Origin: Phytomonospora endophytica
GTDB lineage: Bacteria > Actinomycetota > Actinomycetes > Mycobacteriales > Micromonosporaceae
Direction: 5' to 3'
DNA length: 64,000 nucleotides
NCBI RefSeq assembly: GCF_014202425.1
Contig: NZ_JACHGT010000002.1
Location: 566,164 to 630,163 of the forward strand
The notes under the pieces were generated by a model. That model searched no databases. It saw only the letters and a list, made by a program, of their open reading frames with translations, and was not told the DNA's origin. Shown piece after piece: positions 32,970-41,603 of this stretch. The position numbers were made by a program, and so were the translations under genes. Each line of letters opens with the position of its first letter. Within the stretch, counting starts at the first letter, position 1.

Positions 32970-34372
32970 GAGTGGTTCTCCCGCTTGTTGCGCCACAGCA
33001 GGGCGTACGCCAGCATCGTCAGCGCCAGCGGCGTGACGAGGGCGTTGTAATAGAACATCGAGGTCAGCGACAGGAGCATGGCCGCCGAGGCGGCCAGTCC
33101 GATGGCGCTGCGGTCGTGGCGGAAGCGCCACAGGACGACGAGGAAGAAGCCGACGTAGCAGGCGGCGCCGAGGATTCCGTGCGCGTAGAGGGCCTGCCAC
33201 AGCTGGCCGTTGCCGCCGATGACGCGCCCGCCGCAGCGGGGGCACTCCTCGGTGGCGCCGACGGCGATGGACGCGCCGGAGCCGATGGTCTTGCGGGTGG
33301 ACCCGTAGCCGATGACGGGGGATCCGGCGACGCCTTCGACGGCCTGCTCGGTGGAGTAGCCGCGGCCGTCGTCGGAGTGGCCGTTGTCGAGACGCTGCGA
33401 GACGACGCCGCCGAGGGGAGTCGCGGCGAGCAGGATCCCGCCGGCGAGCAGGAGGGCGGCCCCCGCGCCGAGGATCCACAGTTTCCCGGCGAGCAGGAAA
33501 CGGAAGGCGAGGTAGGCGCCCGCGACGCCGAGGTTGAGCCACAGGCCGCGGTTCATCGAGTAGATCGCGGGGACCAGTGCGACGACGAGCAGGGCGGCGG
33601 CGCCGAGGCGGACCATGCGGCCGGTCGGCCAGGCCCAGACGGCGACGACCACGAAGGGGGCGAGGATCCCGAGGTTGTTGCCCCAGGTGTTGGTGTAGCC
33701 CCAGGGCGCGGCCGGGCGCGGGGTCTCGTAGCCGAGGAAGTCCATGACCTGGGCGGCGGCGGGGTGCACGAGGGACTGGACGAAGCCGTCCTTGGCGACC
33801 TTCGCCGGGAGCATCATCTCCAGCGGCGAGGTGAACTCGAAGTGCCCGGCGACCATGCCGAGCAGGCCCCCGGCGACGGTCACCGCGAACAGCCAGGCGA
33901 GGAGCTTCACCAGGCGGCGGCGGGGAAGTTCGCGCTCGCTCAGGTTTCCCGCGTACAGCAGGCAGATGGTGACCGAGGCGTACCCGACGACGCGGAACAA
34001 CGCACCGGGCAGGCGCGAGGCGACGCCGCCGGGGATCGTGCCGGCCGGGTCGAGGTCGAGCGCGAGGAGGCTGATGAGGACGACGGCGCAGAACGCGAGC
34101 CACAGCGCGAACCCGGGCGGCACGGCCACCTTCGGCAGGCGGACGAGCCGCACGAGCATGGGCACGGCGAGGATCGGGAAGATCAGCGTGCCGAGGCCGA
34201 GCGCCCACCACAGGGGGTAGAGCGCGAGCAGAGCGGTCAGGGGCCAGGCGGGCGGCAGATTGAGGAGCCGGGCCGCGCGAGGCCCCGAGCGCACGCCCTC
34301 CACAGTGGACGCGTGCGTCACGGCGAGCGCCCGCGAGGGTACGGCGGTGCCGGTTCCTAGCCCCGCCCGCAT
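32966..34372 (-). CDS. O-antigen ligase/polymerase-like (Wzy/WaaL) membrane protein
   Basis: 468 aa, about 11-12 membrane helices, with the large late external loop characteristic of Wzy/WaaL proteins (roughly residues 330-400). The loop includes GYGSTRKTIGSGASIAVG and an unusual ECPRCGG Cys-x2-Cys pair, then GNGQLWQALYAHGILG, the region holding the conserved histidine of ligases. It would join exported repeat units into chains. The ATG at 34372 overlaps the Wzz-like gene by 16 bases; its TGA overlaps the kinase ATG. Confidence 0.85.
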   Translation of the reverse strand: MRAGLGTGTAVPSRALAVTHASTVEGVRSGPRAARLLNLPPAWPLTALLALYPLWWALGLGTLIFPILAVPMLVRLVRLPKVAVPPGFALWLAFCAVVLISLLALDLDPAGTIPGGVASRLPGALFRVVGYASVTICLLYAGNLSERELPRRRLVKLLAWLFAVTVAGGLLGMVAGHFEFTSPLEMMLPAKVAKDGFVQSLVHPAAAQVMDFLGYETPRPAAPWGYTNTWGNNLGILAPFVVVAVWAWPTGRMVRLGAAALLVVALVPAIYSMNRGLWLNLGVAGAYLAFRFLLAGKLWILGAGAALLLAGGILLAATPLGGVVSQRLDNGHSDDGRGYSTEQAVEGVAGSPVIGYGSTRKTIGSGASIAVGATEECPRCGGRVIGGNGQLWQALYAHGILGAACYVGFFLVVLWRFRHDRSAIGLAASAAMLLSLTSMFYYNALVTPLALTMLAYALLWRNKRENHS

Positions 34373-36135
34373 GACCGTCCGTCCACGGTGGACGAGCGGC
34401 GCGGCCGGGGGCCGGGCTTCTCGGCGTCGCCTTCGTGCTGCGCGGGAATCGCGGCGGCGACGACGGGCAGGACCTGCGTGGGCTGCTCGGCGGCGGCGGG
34501 CTCGCGGCCGTCGAAGCGCAGCGCGATGGGCGAGGCGGGTTTCCCGGCGGCCCCGGCCTGCACGGTCGGGACCTCGACGGGGGTGATCGCGGGGGGACGC
34601 AGGCGCGGCAGCACGACGGCGCCGAGCAGGGGCGTGTTGACCCGGCGGAGCTGCTCGGCGAGGTCGACGACGGCGCCGAGCCGGGTGCGCTCGGATTCGA
34701 CGACGAGGAGGACTGCGTCGGCCGCGGCGGCGAGGCGCTGCGCGTCGTCACCGCCGCCGGCGGGCGGGGACTCCACGACGACGAGTTCGGCCGACTGGGA
34801 CAGCGCGCCGACGACCTGGCGCATCGTGTCGGTGGGCCAGCCGGAGGCGCGGGCGGCGCTGCCGGCGCCGATGACGGTGAGGTGCGGGTGCCGGGCGGCG
34901 CGGTTGGCGACCTCGTCGAGGTCGGCGCGGCCGGTGATGACCTCGGCCAGGCCCGGAACCGACGGCGTGCCGAGCAGGTCGGGCAGCGCGAGGTACGGCG
35001 AGGCGTGCGCGGCGACGGCGGCGACGGGCCGGTCGATGCGGGCGAAGGCGGCGGCGAGGTTGGCGGCGACGACCGTCGCCGCCGGGCCCGGGTCGATGCC
35101 GACGACGAGCAGGACGGGACCGCTGCCGGGCCTGCTCGCGTCCGCGTGGGCCGCGGGCGCCAGCAGGGTCGCGGCGAGCTCGTTGCGCAGACGGCCGAAG
35201 AGCTTGCCGGGCGGGCCGTAGGCGCCGTAGACGTCGGCGAACTTCGGCGCCACCGACGCCGGGAGCTCCCCGAGCAGCGGAACACCGCAGCGTTCGGGGA
35301 GGTCGGCGGCGCGGCGGACGCGGCGGGAGAAGCGCTCCCGGGCGATGACGGCGCCGAAACCGAGCAGCAGCCCGGCCGTGCCGCCCCCGGCGAGGTCGAG
35401 CCACACGACGGGGCTGCTCGCCGACTCGGGCAGCGCGGCCTCACTGATGACGCGGCCACCGGCCAGCGTGGACAGTTTGTTGTCGAGTTCGGCCCGGCGG
35501 GCCGCGAGCTCCTCGATCTGGGTCTGGACGAGGTCGCGGTTGCTGTTCCAGACCGGGGCCTGCGGGTCGCGCGAGCCCGCGCCGGCGAGCTTGGCCGAAA
35601 CCTCGGAGAACTCGCCGCGCAAGGTCTCCAGGCTGGCGTCGACGGTGGCGATCTCGGCCTCGATGACCTCGCGGGCGCTGTTCTCGCGATGCGCGAGGTA
35701 GGCCGCGGCGAAGGCGGCGGCGCCGTCACGGGCCTCGGCGGCCGAGTCGCCGGCGAAGCCGATCGTCAGCACGGAGGTGTTGGCGGGGACCTCGACGGTC
35801 ACGCGCGCCGACAACTCGCCCGGCTCACGCGGGGAGGCGAGGAGGTCGTGGGCGAGGGCGGCGACCTCGGTGGAGCGCACGAGCTGCGCCTCGGTGTCGA
35901 GGTTGAGCTCGGACTTGGTCCGGCCGCCTTCGACGTTGACGGAGTCCACGCCGGTCGGCCGCACGAGCACCTGCGCGCGCGACTCGTACACCTTCGGGCT
36001 GGCGACCGCGACCGCGCCACCGGCCAGCAGTCCGGCCGCGAGCAGTGCGAGAAGAAGCCAGCGTCCGCGCCTTACCGCCACGAGCACGTCGCCCAGGTGG
36101 TAAGTGGATGTGGTGCCCCTAGCGTCCATGGCCAT
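34357..36135 (-). CDS. Wzz-type polysaccharide co-polymerase with degenerate BY-kinase-like domain
   Basis: 592 aa. N-terminal helix (WLLLALLAAGLLAGGAVAVA, residues 26-45), an extracytoplasmic coiled-coil region with VYESRAQVLVRP and LDTEAQLVRST, then a second helix near residue 245. The cytoplasmic part resembles CpsD/CapB tyrosine kinases, but the P-loop position reads VGIDPGPAATVVAANLA with no lysine, and there is no Tyr cluster at the C-terminus. It probably sets chain length without kinase activity. I chose the ATG at 36135 because of the GGAGGGGG upstream. First gene of the leftward operon. Confidence 0.85.
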   Translation of the reverse strand: MAMDARGTTSTYHLGDVLVAVRRGRWLLLALLAAGLLAGGAVAVASPKVYESRAQVLVRPTGVDSVNVEGGRTKSELNLDTEAQLVRSTEVAALAHDLLASPREPGELSARVTVEVPANTSVLTIGFAGDSAAEARDGAAAFAAAYLAHRENSAREVIEAEIATVDASLETLRGEFSEVSAKLAGAGSRDPQAPVWNSNRDLVQTQIEELAARRAELDNKLSTLAGGRVISEAALPESASSPVVWLDLAGGGTAGLLLGFGAVIARERFSRRVRRAADLPERCGVPLLGELPASVAPKFADVYGAYGPPGKLFGRLRNELAATLLAPAAHADASRPGSGPVLLVVGIDPGPAATVVAANLAAAFARIDRPVAAVAAHASPYLALPDLLGTPSVPGLAEVITGRADLDEVANRAARHPHLTVIGAGSAARASGWPTDTMRQVVGALSQSAELVVVESPPAGGGDDAQRLAAAADAVLLVVESERTRLGAVVDLAEQLRRVNTPLLGAVVLPRLRPPAITPVEVPTVQAGAAGKPASPIALRFDGREPAAAEQPTQVLPVVAAAIPAQHEGDAEKPGPRPRRSSTVDGRSCGRG

Positions 36136-36194
36136 CGAGCGGTCCGCCCCCTCCGCCGTCAATCGTCCAATGAGGGTCAACGAAATCGGGACGC

Positions 36195-36267
36195 GTCGGA
36201 TACGGCCTAGGTGACGAAGAAGGGAACTGTCGGATACGGTGGGTGTTCACAAAAAGGTCGAACCCAC
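36195..36267. promoter_or_regulatory. Direct and inverted repeats in the wzz/GH26 divergent promoter region
   Basis: The 11-mer GTCGGATACGG occurs twice (36195-36205 and 36229-36239). Overlapping its second copy, GTGGGT (36239-36244) and ACCCAC (36262-36267) form an inverted repeat. The region separates two divergently read polysaccharide genes and is their only shared control region, so a common regulator is plausible. No -35/-10 pair stands out. Confidence 0.4.
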
Positions 36268-36341
36268 AGTAATCAACGCGAGCGTCCGACCTGTACATGG
36301 AGCGAGGCGGCCGGTGCAGCGCCCGGCCAGTGGGGGGCAGG

Positions 36342-37976
36342 ATGAAGGACTGGCGCCGGATCCTCTCGAACACGTTCGGGCTACAGGACCGGCGGGCCCG
36401 CAGAAGGCTGACGTTCGCGGTGATCATCCCGGTCGCGGCGACGGGCTTCGGCCTGGGCTACTCGGTGGGCTTCAGCCGTTCCGGCGCGCCCGTGCCGACG
36501 TCGGAGTTCACCGCGACGGGCGTCGACGCCGAGGCCGACACCTACATCCGCACCGCCGAGCCCGAGGGCGCGGCGGGATCCGAACCGCGGCTCCTCGTCG
36601 GCGGGTCGCCGGAGGTCGGTGTGGCCAGCACCTACGTGCGGTTCACGGTGACGCAGGCGCCCGTGCGCGACGCGCGGCTCGAACTCGCCGTCGCCGAGAG
36701 CGGCAGTGAACAGCTCCTCGAAGTCATCGCCGTCGACGGCCGCTGGGACGAGACGACGCTGTCGGCCGTCGAGGTACCGCCTTTCGGGCGGGCCCTCGAC
36801 TCCGCGTCGGGCGGCGGCGGGACCGTCTCCTTCGACGTGAGCAAGGTCGTCACCGGTGTCGGCGTGTACGCCTTCGCCGTGACCTCACCCGACGAGCGGC
36901 TCCTCACGCGCTTCCACTCCCGCGAAGGCGGCGTCGCGCCCCGGCTCAACTTCCGGGTGCCGGTCACCCCGACCCCGTCGGCGTCGCTCAGCGGCGGGAC
37001 CCAGAGCACCGAGGCGACCTACGGCGCCGACCTCGCCGGGCCCTGCGAGGTGGGCGTCAAACTCGTGCCCACCTGCGGTGCCCTGTGGGGCGTCGCGCCC
37101 GGAGCGCGGTCGAAGGAGTCGCGCGCCGACGCCATCGCCCGCTTCGAGGAGCGCACCGGGCGCCCGCAGGACGTGTTCCACGCCTACCACCGCGGCGACG
37201 AGCTCTTCCCCACCGACGAGGAGATCACCATCGCCCGCGATCCCGGGCGGCCGCGGCTGCTGTTCCTCAACTGGAAGCCGCGCGGCGCCAGCTGGGCCGA
37301 GATCGCCGCCGGCGACCGCGACGTCGACGGCTACCTCGACAGGCTCGCCGCGCACATCAAGGAGAACTTCCGCGAGCCCTTCTTCTTCACCGTCCACCAC
37401 GAACCCGAGAACGACGTCGACCCCCGGGAAGGCTCCGGGCAGACCGCCGCCGACTACGCGGCCATGTTCCGGTACGTCATCGAGTACCTGCGCGGGAAAG
37501 GCGTGACGAACCTCGTCACGGTCATGGTCTACATGGCCTACCTCGGCTGGTCGACGAAGCCGTGGCACTCCCAGCTCTACCCCGGGGACGACGTCGTCGA
37601 CTGGGTCTCCTGGGACACCTACGCCTACTCCGACAAGGGATACGGCTTCGGGGACTTCGCCGAGATGGTCGACCGCACCGACGACACCGGCGCCTGGCCC
37701 GGCTACTACCGCTGGGCCGCCAGGACCTTCCCCGACAAGCCGCTCATGCTCGCCGAATGGGGCGTCTGGCAGTCCGACAAGAACCCCGGGCACCAGGCCC
37801 TGGTGTTCGCGCAGGCCATGGCGCAGCTCGCGCACTTCCCGAGGCTGAAGGCACTCGTGTACTTCGAGACCGCCAACGACCGCGGGAAGGACTCGCGCAT
37901 CGACGGGGACCCGGGGACGCTGTCGGCGTTCCGGGAGCTCGGGGAGTCGCGGCAGTTCCAGGTGCAGCTGCCGTAG
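36342..37976 (+). CDS. Membrane-anchored GH26-like glycoside hydrolase with N-terminal CBM/DNRLRE-like domain
   Basis: 544 aa from the ATG at 36342 after GGGGGGCAGG. One N-terminal signal anchor (LTFAVIIPVAATGFGLGYSVGF, residues 23-44). Residues 60-205 form a beta-sandwich with DTYIRT and ASTYVRF, typical of DNRLRE/carbohydrate-binding modules. The catalytic (beta/alpha)8 domain from about 235 has the acid/base glutamate Glu354 in VHHEPENDVD and the nucleophile Glu472 in LAEWGVWQ. GH26 enzymes cleave beta-mannans and related glycans. Here it may trim or release the locus's own polysaccharide. Divergent from the main operon. Confidence 0.87.
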   Translation: MKDWRRILSNTFGLQDRRARRRLTFAVIIPVAATGFGLGYSVGFSRSGAPVPTSEFTATGVDAEADTYIRTAEPEGAAGSEPRLLVGGSPEVGVASTYVRFTVTQAPVRDARLELAVAESGSEQLLEVIAVDGRWDETTLSAVEVPPFGRALDSASGGGGTVSFDVSKVVTGVGVYAFAVTSPDERLLTRFHSREGGVAPRLNFRVPVTPTPSASLSGGTQSTEATYGADLAGPCEVGVKLVPTCGALWGVAPGARSKESRADAIARFEERTGRPQDVFHAYHRGDELFPTDEEITIARDPGRPRLLFLNWKPRGASWAEIAAGDRDVDGYLDRLAAHIKENFREPFFFTVHHEPENDVDPREGSGQTAADYAAMFRYVIEYLRGKGVTNLVTVMVYMAYLGWSTKPWHSQLYPGDDVVDWVSWDTYAYSDKGYGFGDFAEMVDRTDDTGAWPGYYRWAARTFPDKPLMLAEWGVWQSDKNPGHQALVFAQAMAQLAHFPRLKALVYFETANDRGKDSRIDGDPGTLSAFRELGESRQFQVQLP

Positions 37977-38025
37977 CCGTCCCGGCGTGGGCGAAACAGC
38001 CGGGCCGCCGATGTGCGCGCGACCG

Positions 38026-39549
38026 CTACCAGCCCTGCCTGTCGAGCCACCCCTCGTCGGTCAGGTACGTGATCACGCGTTCGACCGCCTGGTCGACGGT
38101 CAGGTCCGTCGTGTCGATCGTCAGCTCGGCGTTCACCGGCACCTCGTAGGGGTCGCTGATGCCCGTGAACGAGCCGATCACGCCCGCCCGCGCCTTCGCG
38201 TACAGGCCCTTGCGGTCCCGCCGCTCGCACTCTTCCAGGGGCGTGGCCACGTGCACCAGCACGAAGTCGGCGCCCGCCTCACGAGCGGCTTCCCGGGCCG
38301 CGTCGCGTGAGGCCGCGTAGGGCGCGATCGGGCAGCAGATCGCCACGCCGTGGTGCCGGCCGATCTCGGCCGCGACGTACCCGATCCGGCGGATGTTGAG
38401 GTCCCGGTCGGCCGCCGAGAAGGACAGTCCGGCCGACAGCAGGCGGCGGACCACGTCGCCGTCCAGAAGGGATACCGTCCGCTGGCCGCTCTCGGCGAGG
38501 GTGTCGTACAGGCCGCGCGCGATCGTCGACTTCCCCGAACCCGACAGGCCCGTGCAGAACACGACCAGCCCCCGCTCCCTGCGCGGCGGGCGCGAGCGGC
38601 TCAGCTCGGCGGCCACCGCCGGTGGCGTGTGCCAGTCGGGCAGGCCGTGCCCGCGATCGAGCAGGTCGGCGATCTCGCCGCGCGTCTTGCGCGGCCGCCG
38701 GAAGCGCGGCGGGATGTCGTCGAGGGGACGCCACTGCCCGTCGCGGATGTCGTAGCCGAGCTCGCGCGGCACGATGACGCGCAGGCCGCCGCCGGTCACG
38801 GTCTGGCCGTCCGACAGCAGATGCGTCACGCCATAGGCGGCGGCGACCTTGGCGTTGAGCAGGCCGTCGCGGATCTCGTCACCGCGCGGGGCCAGGGGCA
38901 CCGCGGCGACCGTGCAGGCGCGCGGAAGCCGGTCGCGGGCGGCGAGCACCGCGCGGACCAGCGCCTCGGGCGGCAGCCCGTCGGGGCCGGGCGTGGCGAT
39001 GGGGATGAGGATCAGGACGTGCGCCGACAGGGCCTTGGCGGCGTGCGAGATCTGCGCCAGCTGCGGCCGGTGCAGGGGCGTGTCGGCGATGACGCCGAGG
39101 ACCCTGCCGTCGGGCAGTCCCGCGCGAACGGCGACCGGCGTCGCCCGCAACCGCCGGAACGGGCCGTGCTCCGGCTCGGCGATGCGCCGTACCGGCCCGG
39201 CCAGCCGGGCCTGGCCCGGCCCGCTCGGCGTGATCTCCAGGACCTCGACGGCGGCGACGGGCGCGCCTTCGGGGTCGGTGAGCACGAGGACGCGGTCGCG
39301 CGGGGCGGCCGGGTCGAGGCGGGCGGCGAGTTCCTCGGGCACGTCGAGGGTCACCGGCACGGGCCACGGTCTGCCGTCGGCGAGTTCGCCGCGCGCCACG
39401 ACCGAGGCGACGTCGGCGGCCGACAGGAATCCGGTCAGCGGCTCGTACGCGCCGGCCAGCAGCAACTCCAGGTCGGCCAGTTCGTGCGGCCGAGGCGTGC
39501 TGGAAGGCGCGTTGGCGAGTACCTCATCGGGAAGCACCCATTCGCTCAC
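38026..39549 (-). CDS. APS kinase fused to a degenerate ATP-sulfurylase domain
   Basis: 507 aa from a GTG at 39549. The C-terminal domain (from about residue 325) is a complete adenylylsulfate kinase: P-loop CTGLSGSGKST, DGDVVRRLL, DRDLNIRRIGYVAAE and CPIAPYAASRD. It makes PAPS, the donor for both sulfotransferases of the locus. The N-terminal domain has the ATP-sulfurylase fold (LLLAGAYEPLTGFLSAADV, DGRPWPVPVTLDV), but the catalytic R-N-P-x-H-x-x-H site reads DTPLHRPQ and the second signature R-D-H-A-G reads SDGQ. So it probably does not make APS, which would have to come from a CysDN elsewhere. CysC-like by activity. Confidence 0.88.
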   Translation of the reverse strand: MSEWVLPDEVLANAPSSTPRPHELADLELLLAGAYEPLTGFLSAADVASVVARGELADGRPWPVPVTLDVPEELAARLDPAAPRDRVLVLTDPEGAPVAAVEVLEITPSGPGQARLAGPVRRIAEPEHGPFRRLRATPVAVRAGLPDGRVLGVIADTPLHRPQLAQISHAAKALSAHVLILIPIATPGPDGLPPEALVRAVLAARDRLPRACTVAAVPLAPRGDEIRDGLLNAKVAAAYGVTHLLSDGQTVTGGGLRVIVPRELGYDIRDGQWRPLDDIPPRFRRPRKTRGEIADLLDRGHGLPDWHTPPAVAAELSRSRPPRRERGLVVFCTGLSGSGKSTIARGLYDTLAESGQRTVSLLDGDVVRRLLSAGLSFSAADRDLNIRRIGYVAAEIGRHHGVAICCPIAPYAASRDAAREAAREAGADFVLVHVATPLEECERRDRKGLYAKARAGVIGSFTGISDPYEVPVNAELTIDTTDLTVDQAVERVITYLTDEGWLDRQGW

Positions 39550-39607
39550 GGTGGCATCACCCCCAGCAGGGAGTGTGGCAGGCGGGTACGACCTGCGTCG
39601 AGTGGGA

Positions 39608-41263
39608 TCACCGTTCTTCGTGTGTCGCGGCGGCCGAAAGGCAGGCCGGGGGCAGGTGGAAGGACCGGAGGTGCTCGAAGCGGGACCCGAGTCCGGTGGG
39701 GCCGTCGTCGAGGTCGTCGGGCCGGGCCGACATGAGGGCGTGGGCGGTGGCGAGGGTCTCGGCCGGCGACGGGGGCGGCGTCGCGGTCGCGGCGGCGGGC
39801 CGTGGCGGGGCGGTGATCGCGGTGATGTCGGGCAGGCCGGGGTGTTCGGCGGTGTCGGTGTGATGGCGCCACACGCCGGTCTCGGGTTCGAAGCGGTAGT
39901 CGGGGAGCATGCGGTGGCCGAGGCGGGCGACGAGGCGGACGGCGTCGAGGATGAAGGCGGCGGTCTCGTCGGTGACGAGGTAGTGGAGGTTGACGCGGAC
40001 CCAGCCGGGTTTGACGCCGTCGCAGCCGCGGGCGAGGACGGCCTCGTAGCGTTTCGACTCCTCGCGGCCGATGGCCAGCAGCCGGTGGCCGTAGGGGCCG
40101 GCGCAGGAGCAGCCGCCGCGGGCCTGGACGCCGAAGAGGTCGTTGAGGAGCGCGACGACGAAGTTGTGGTGCAGATAGCGGTCTCCGTGGCGGACCCGGA
40201 AGGACACGATGGACAGCCGGGGCGCGGCGAGGTCGCCGAGGATCTCGATGCGCGGGTCGGTCCCCCACGCGGCGAGCGCGTCGCGCCACAGCCGCTCCTC
40301 GATGGGGGCGATGGTGTCCGCGCCGACGGCGCGGGTGAGGGCGATGACGAGCCCGGCGCGGATGGATTCGACGATGCCGGGGGTGCCGCCCTCCTCGCGG
40401 GCGACGGGGTCGTCGAGGTAGCGGTGCCTGTCGGGGCCGACGAAGGCGACGGTCCCGCCGCCGGGTTCGGTGGGGACGGCGTTGCCAACGAGGTCGCGGT
40501 CGACGACGAGGACGCCGGGGGTCTGGGGACCGCCGACGAACTTGTGCGGGGAGAGGAACACCGCGTCCTTGTGGTCGCCGGCGCCGGGGGCGCTCGCGGC
40601 CATGCGGATGGGGAGGTAGGGCGCGGCGGCGGCGTAGTCCCAGAAGGACAGGGCGCCGTGCCGGTGCAGGAGGGCGGCGGTGGCGTCGACGTCGGAGACG
40701 ATGCCGGTGACGTTGGAGGCGGCGGAGAAGCTGCCGATGCGCAGGGGCCGGTCGTGGTGGGCGCGGAGGCGGGCGTCGAGCTGCGCGAGGTCGATGGTGC
40801 CGCCGGGACCGGTGTCGATGCGGACGACGTCGGCGGCCGATTCGCGCCACGGGAGTTCGTTGGAGTGGTGTTCGTAGGGTCCGACGAAGACGACGGGCCG
40901 GGGGCCGGCTGCGCGGGGTCCGCGCAGGCCGAGGACGCCGACGAGTTTGTTGACCGCGCCGGTCGCGCCGGATCCGGTGAACAGGACGATGTGGTCGGGT
41001 GTGCCGCCGACGGCGTCGCGGATCAGGCGGCGCGCGTCCTCGCGCAGGCGGGTGGTGCGGCGGCCGGTCGCCGAGGTCTCGGTGTGGGTGTTGCCGTAGA
41101 GCGGGAGGACCTCGGCGCGAATGTGGTCCTCGATGAAGTCGAGGGCGCGGCCGGAGGCGGTGTAGTCGGCGTAGACGAGACGCCGGGGGCCGTACGGGCC
41201 GGGCAGGACGGCGTCGGCGCCGATGATCCCGGCGCGGACGCGGGCGAGGAGCGGGTCGTCCAC
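39608..41263 (-). CDS. Class V aminotransferase-fold PLP enzyme (cysteine-desulfurase-like)
   Basis: 551 aa from a GTG at 41263. The PLP lysine is in FLSPHKFVGGPQTPG (about Lys247); YADYTASGRAL, TETSATGRRTTRLRE and GPYEHHSNELPWRE fit the NifS/SufS-like clan. A cysteine-rich loop GGCSCAGPYGHR (about residues 385-396) sits where desulfurases keep the catalytic cysteine. A 110-residue C-terminal extension is Pro/Ala/Thr-rich. A role in sulfur supply to the neighbouring PAPS system is tempting but unproven; it could equally be a lyase on another amino acid. Confidence 0.8.
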   Translation of the reverse strand: MDDPLLARVRAGIIGADAVLPGPYGPRRLVYADYTASGRALDFIEDHIRAEVLPLYGNTHTETSATGRRTTRLREDARRLIRDAVGGTPDHIVLFTGSGATGAVNKLVGVLGLRGPRAAGPRPVVFVGPYEHHSNELPWRESAADVVRIDTGPGGTIDLAQLDARLRAHHDRPLRIGSFSAASNVTGIVSDVDATAALLHRHGALSFWDYAAAAPYLPIRMAASAPGAGDHKDAVFLSPHKFVGGPQTPGVLVVDRDLVGNAVPTEPGGGTVAFVGPDRHRYLDDPVAREEGGTPGIVESIRAGLVIALTRAVGADTIAPIEERLWRDALAAWGTDPRIEILGDLAAPRLSIVSFRVRHGDRYLHHNFVVALLNDLFGVQARGGCSCAGPYGHRLLAIGREESKRYEAVLARGCDGVKPGWVRVNLHYLVTDETAAFILDAVRLVARLGHRMLPDYRFEPETGVWRHHTDTAEHPGLPDITAITAPPRPAAATATPPPSPAETLATAHALMSARPDDLDDGPTGLGSRFEHLRSFHLPPACLSAAATHEER

Positions 41264-41308
41264 CGTGCATCACCCCGATCGGTGAAGTGCTGTGGGCGAA
41301 ACGTTAGC

Positions 41309-41497
41309 TCAGCCGCGCCCTTTGAAGGCCCAGACGAGGGCGAGGAGGACGAGGAACCCGACGAGGACGGCGGTGCGGCCGCGACGCAGGCGCGAGCGGG
41401 CGCGCGGGGACACGAACCAGGCGATCGCGGCCACCAGGAGGACGAGGCCGGCGACCGCCGCCGCCGTGGTGAGGGCGGGGTTGTCCAAGTTGTCCAC
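41309..41497 (-). CDS. Small two-helix membrane protein
   Basis: 62 aa from a GTG preceded by GGAAGG. Two hydrophobic helices, TAAAVAGLVLLVAAIAWFV (11-29) and TAVLVGFLVLLALVWAF (42-58), are joined by a strongly basic loop SPRARSRLRRGR, which predicts both ends outside and the loop in the cytoplasm. No family recognised. It lies 45 bp upstream of the class V aminotransferase gene's start on the same strand and may be co-transcribed with it. Confidence 0.55.
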   Translation of the reverse strand: MDNLDNPALTTAAAVAGLVLLVAAIAWFVSPRARSRLRRGRTAVLVGFLVLLALVWAFKGRG

Positions 41498-41603
41498 TGG
41501 GCGCCTTCCGGTGGCCGGGCGGGTGTCGTCTCGATTGTCCCGGACCCGGCCGGGGACGAAGGCGGGGGCCGCCGGAATGCGACCCCCGCGACTTCGTGTC
41601 CCG

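Noticed and set aside
31686..35729. A single 1347-residue protein joining kinase, polymerase and co-polymerase frames
   Set aside because: Only the last 427 residues have meaning; upstream the frame is out of register with wzy and wzz, which have their own starts and motifs.
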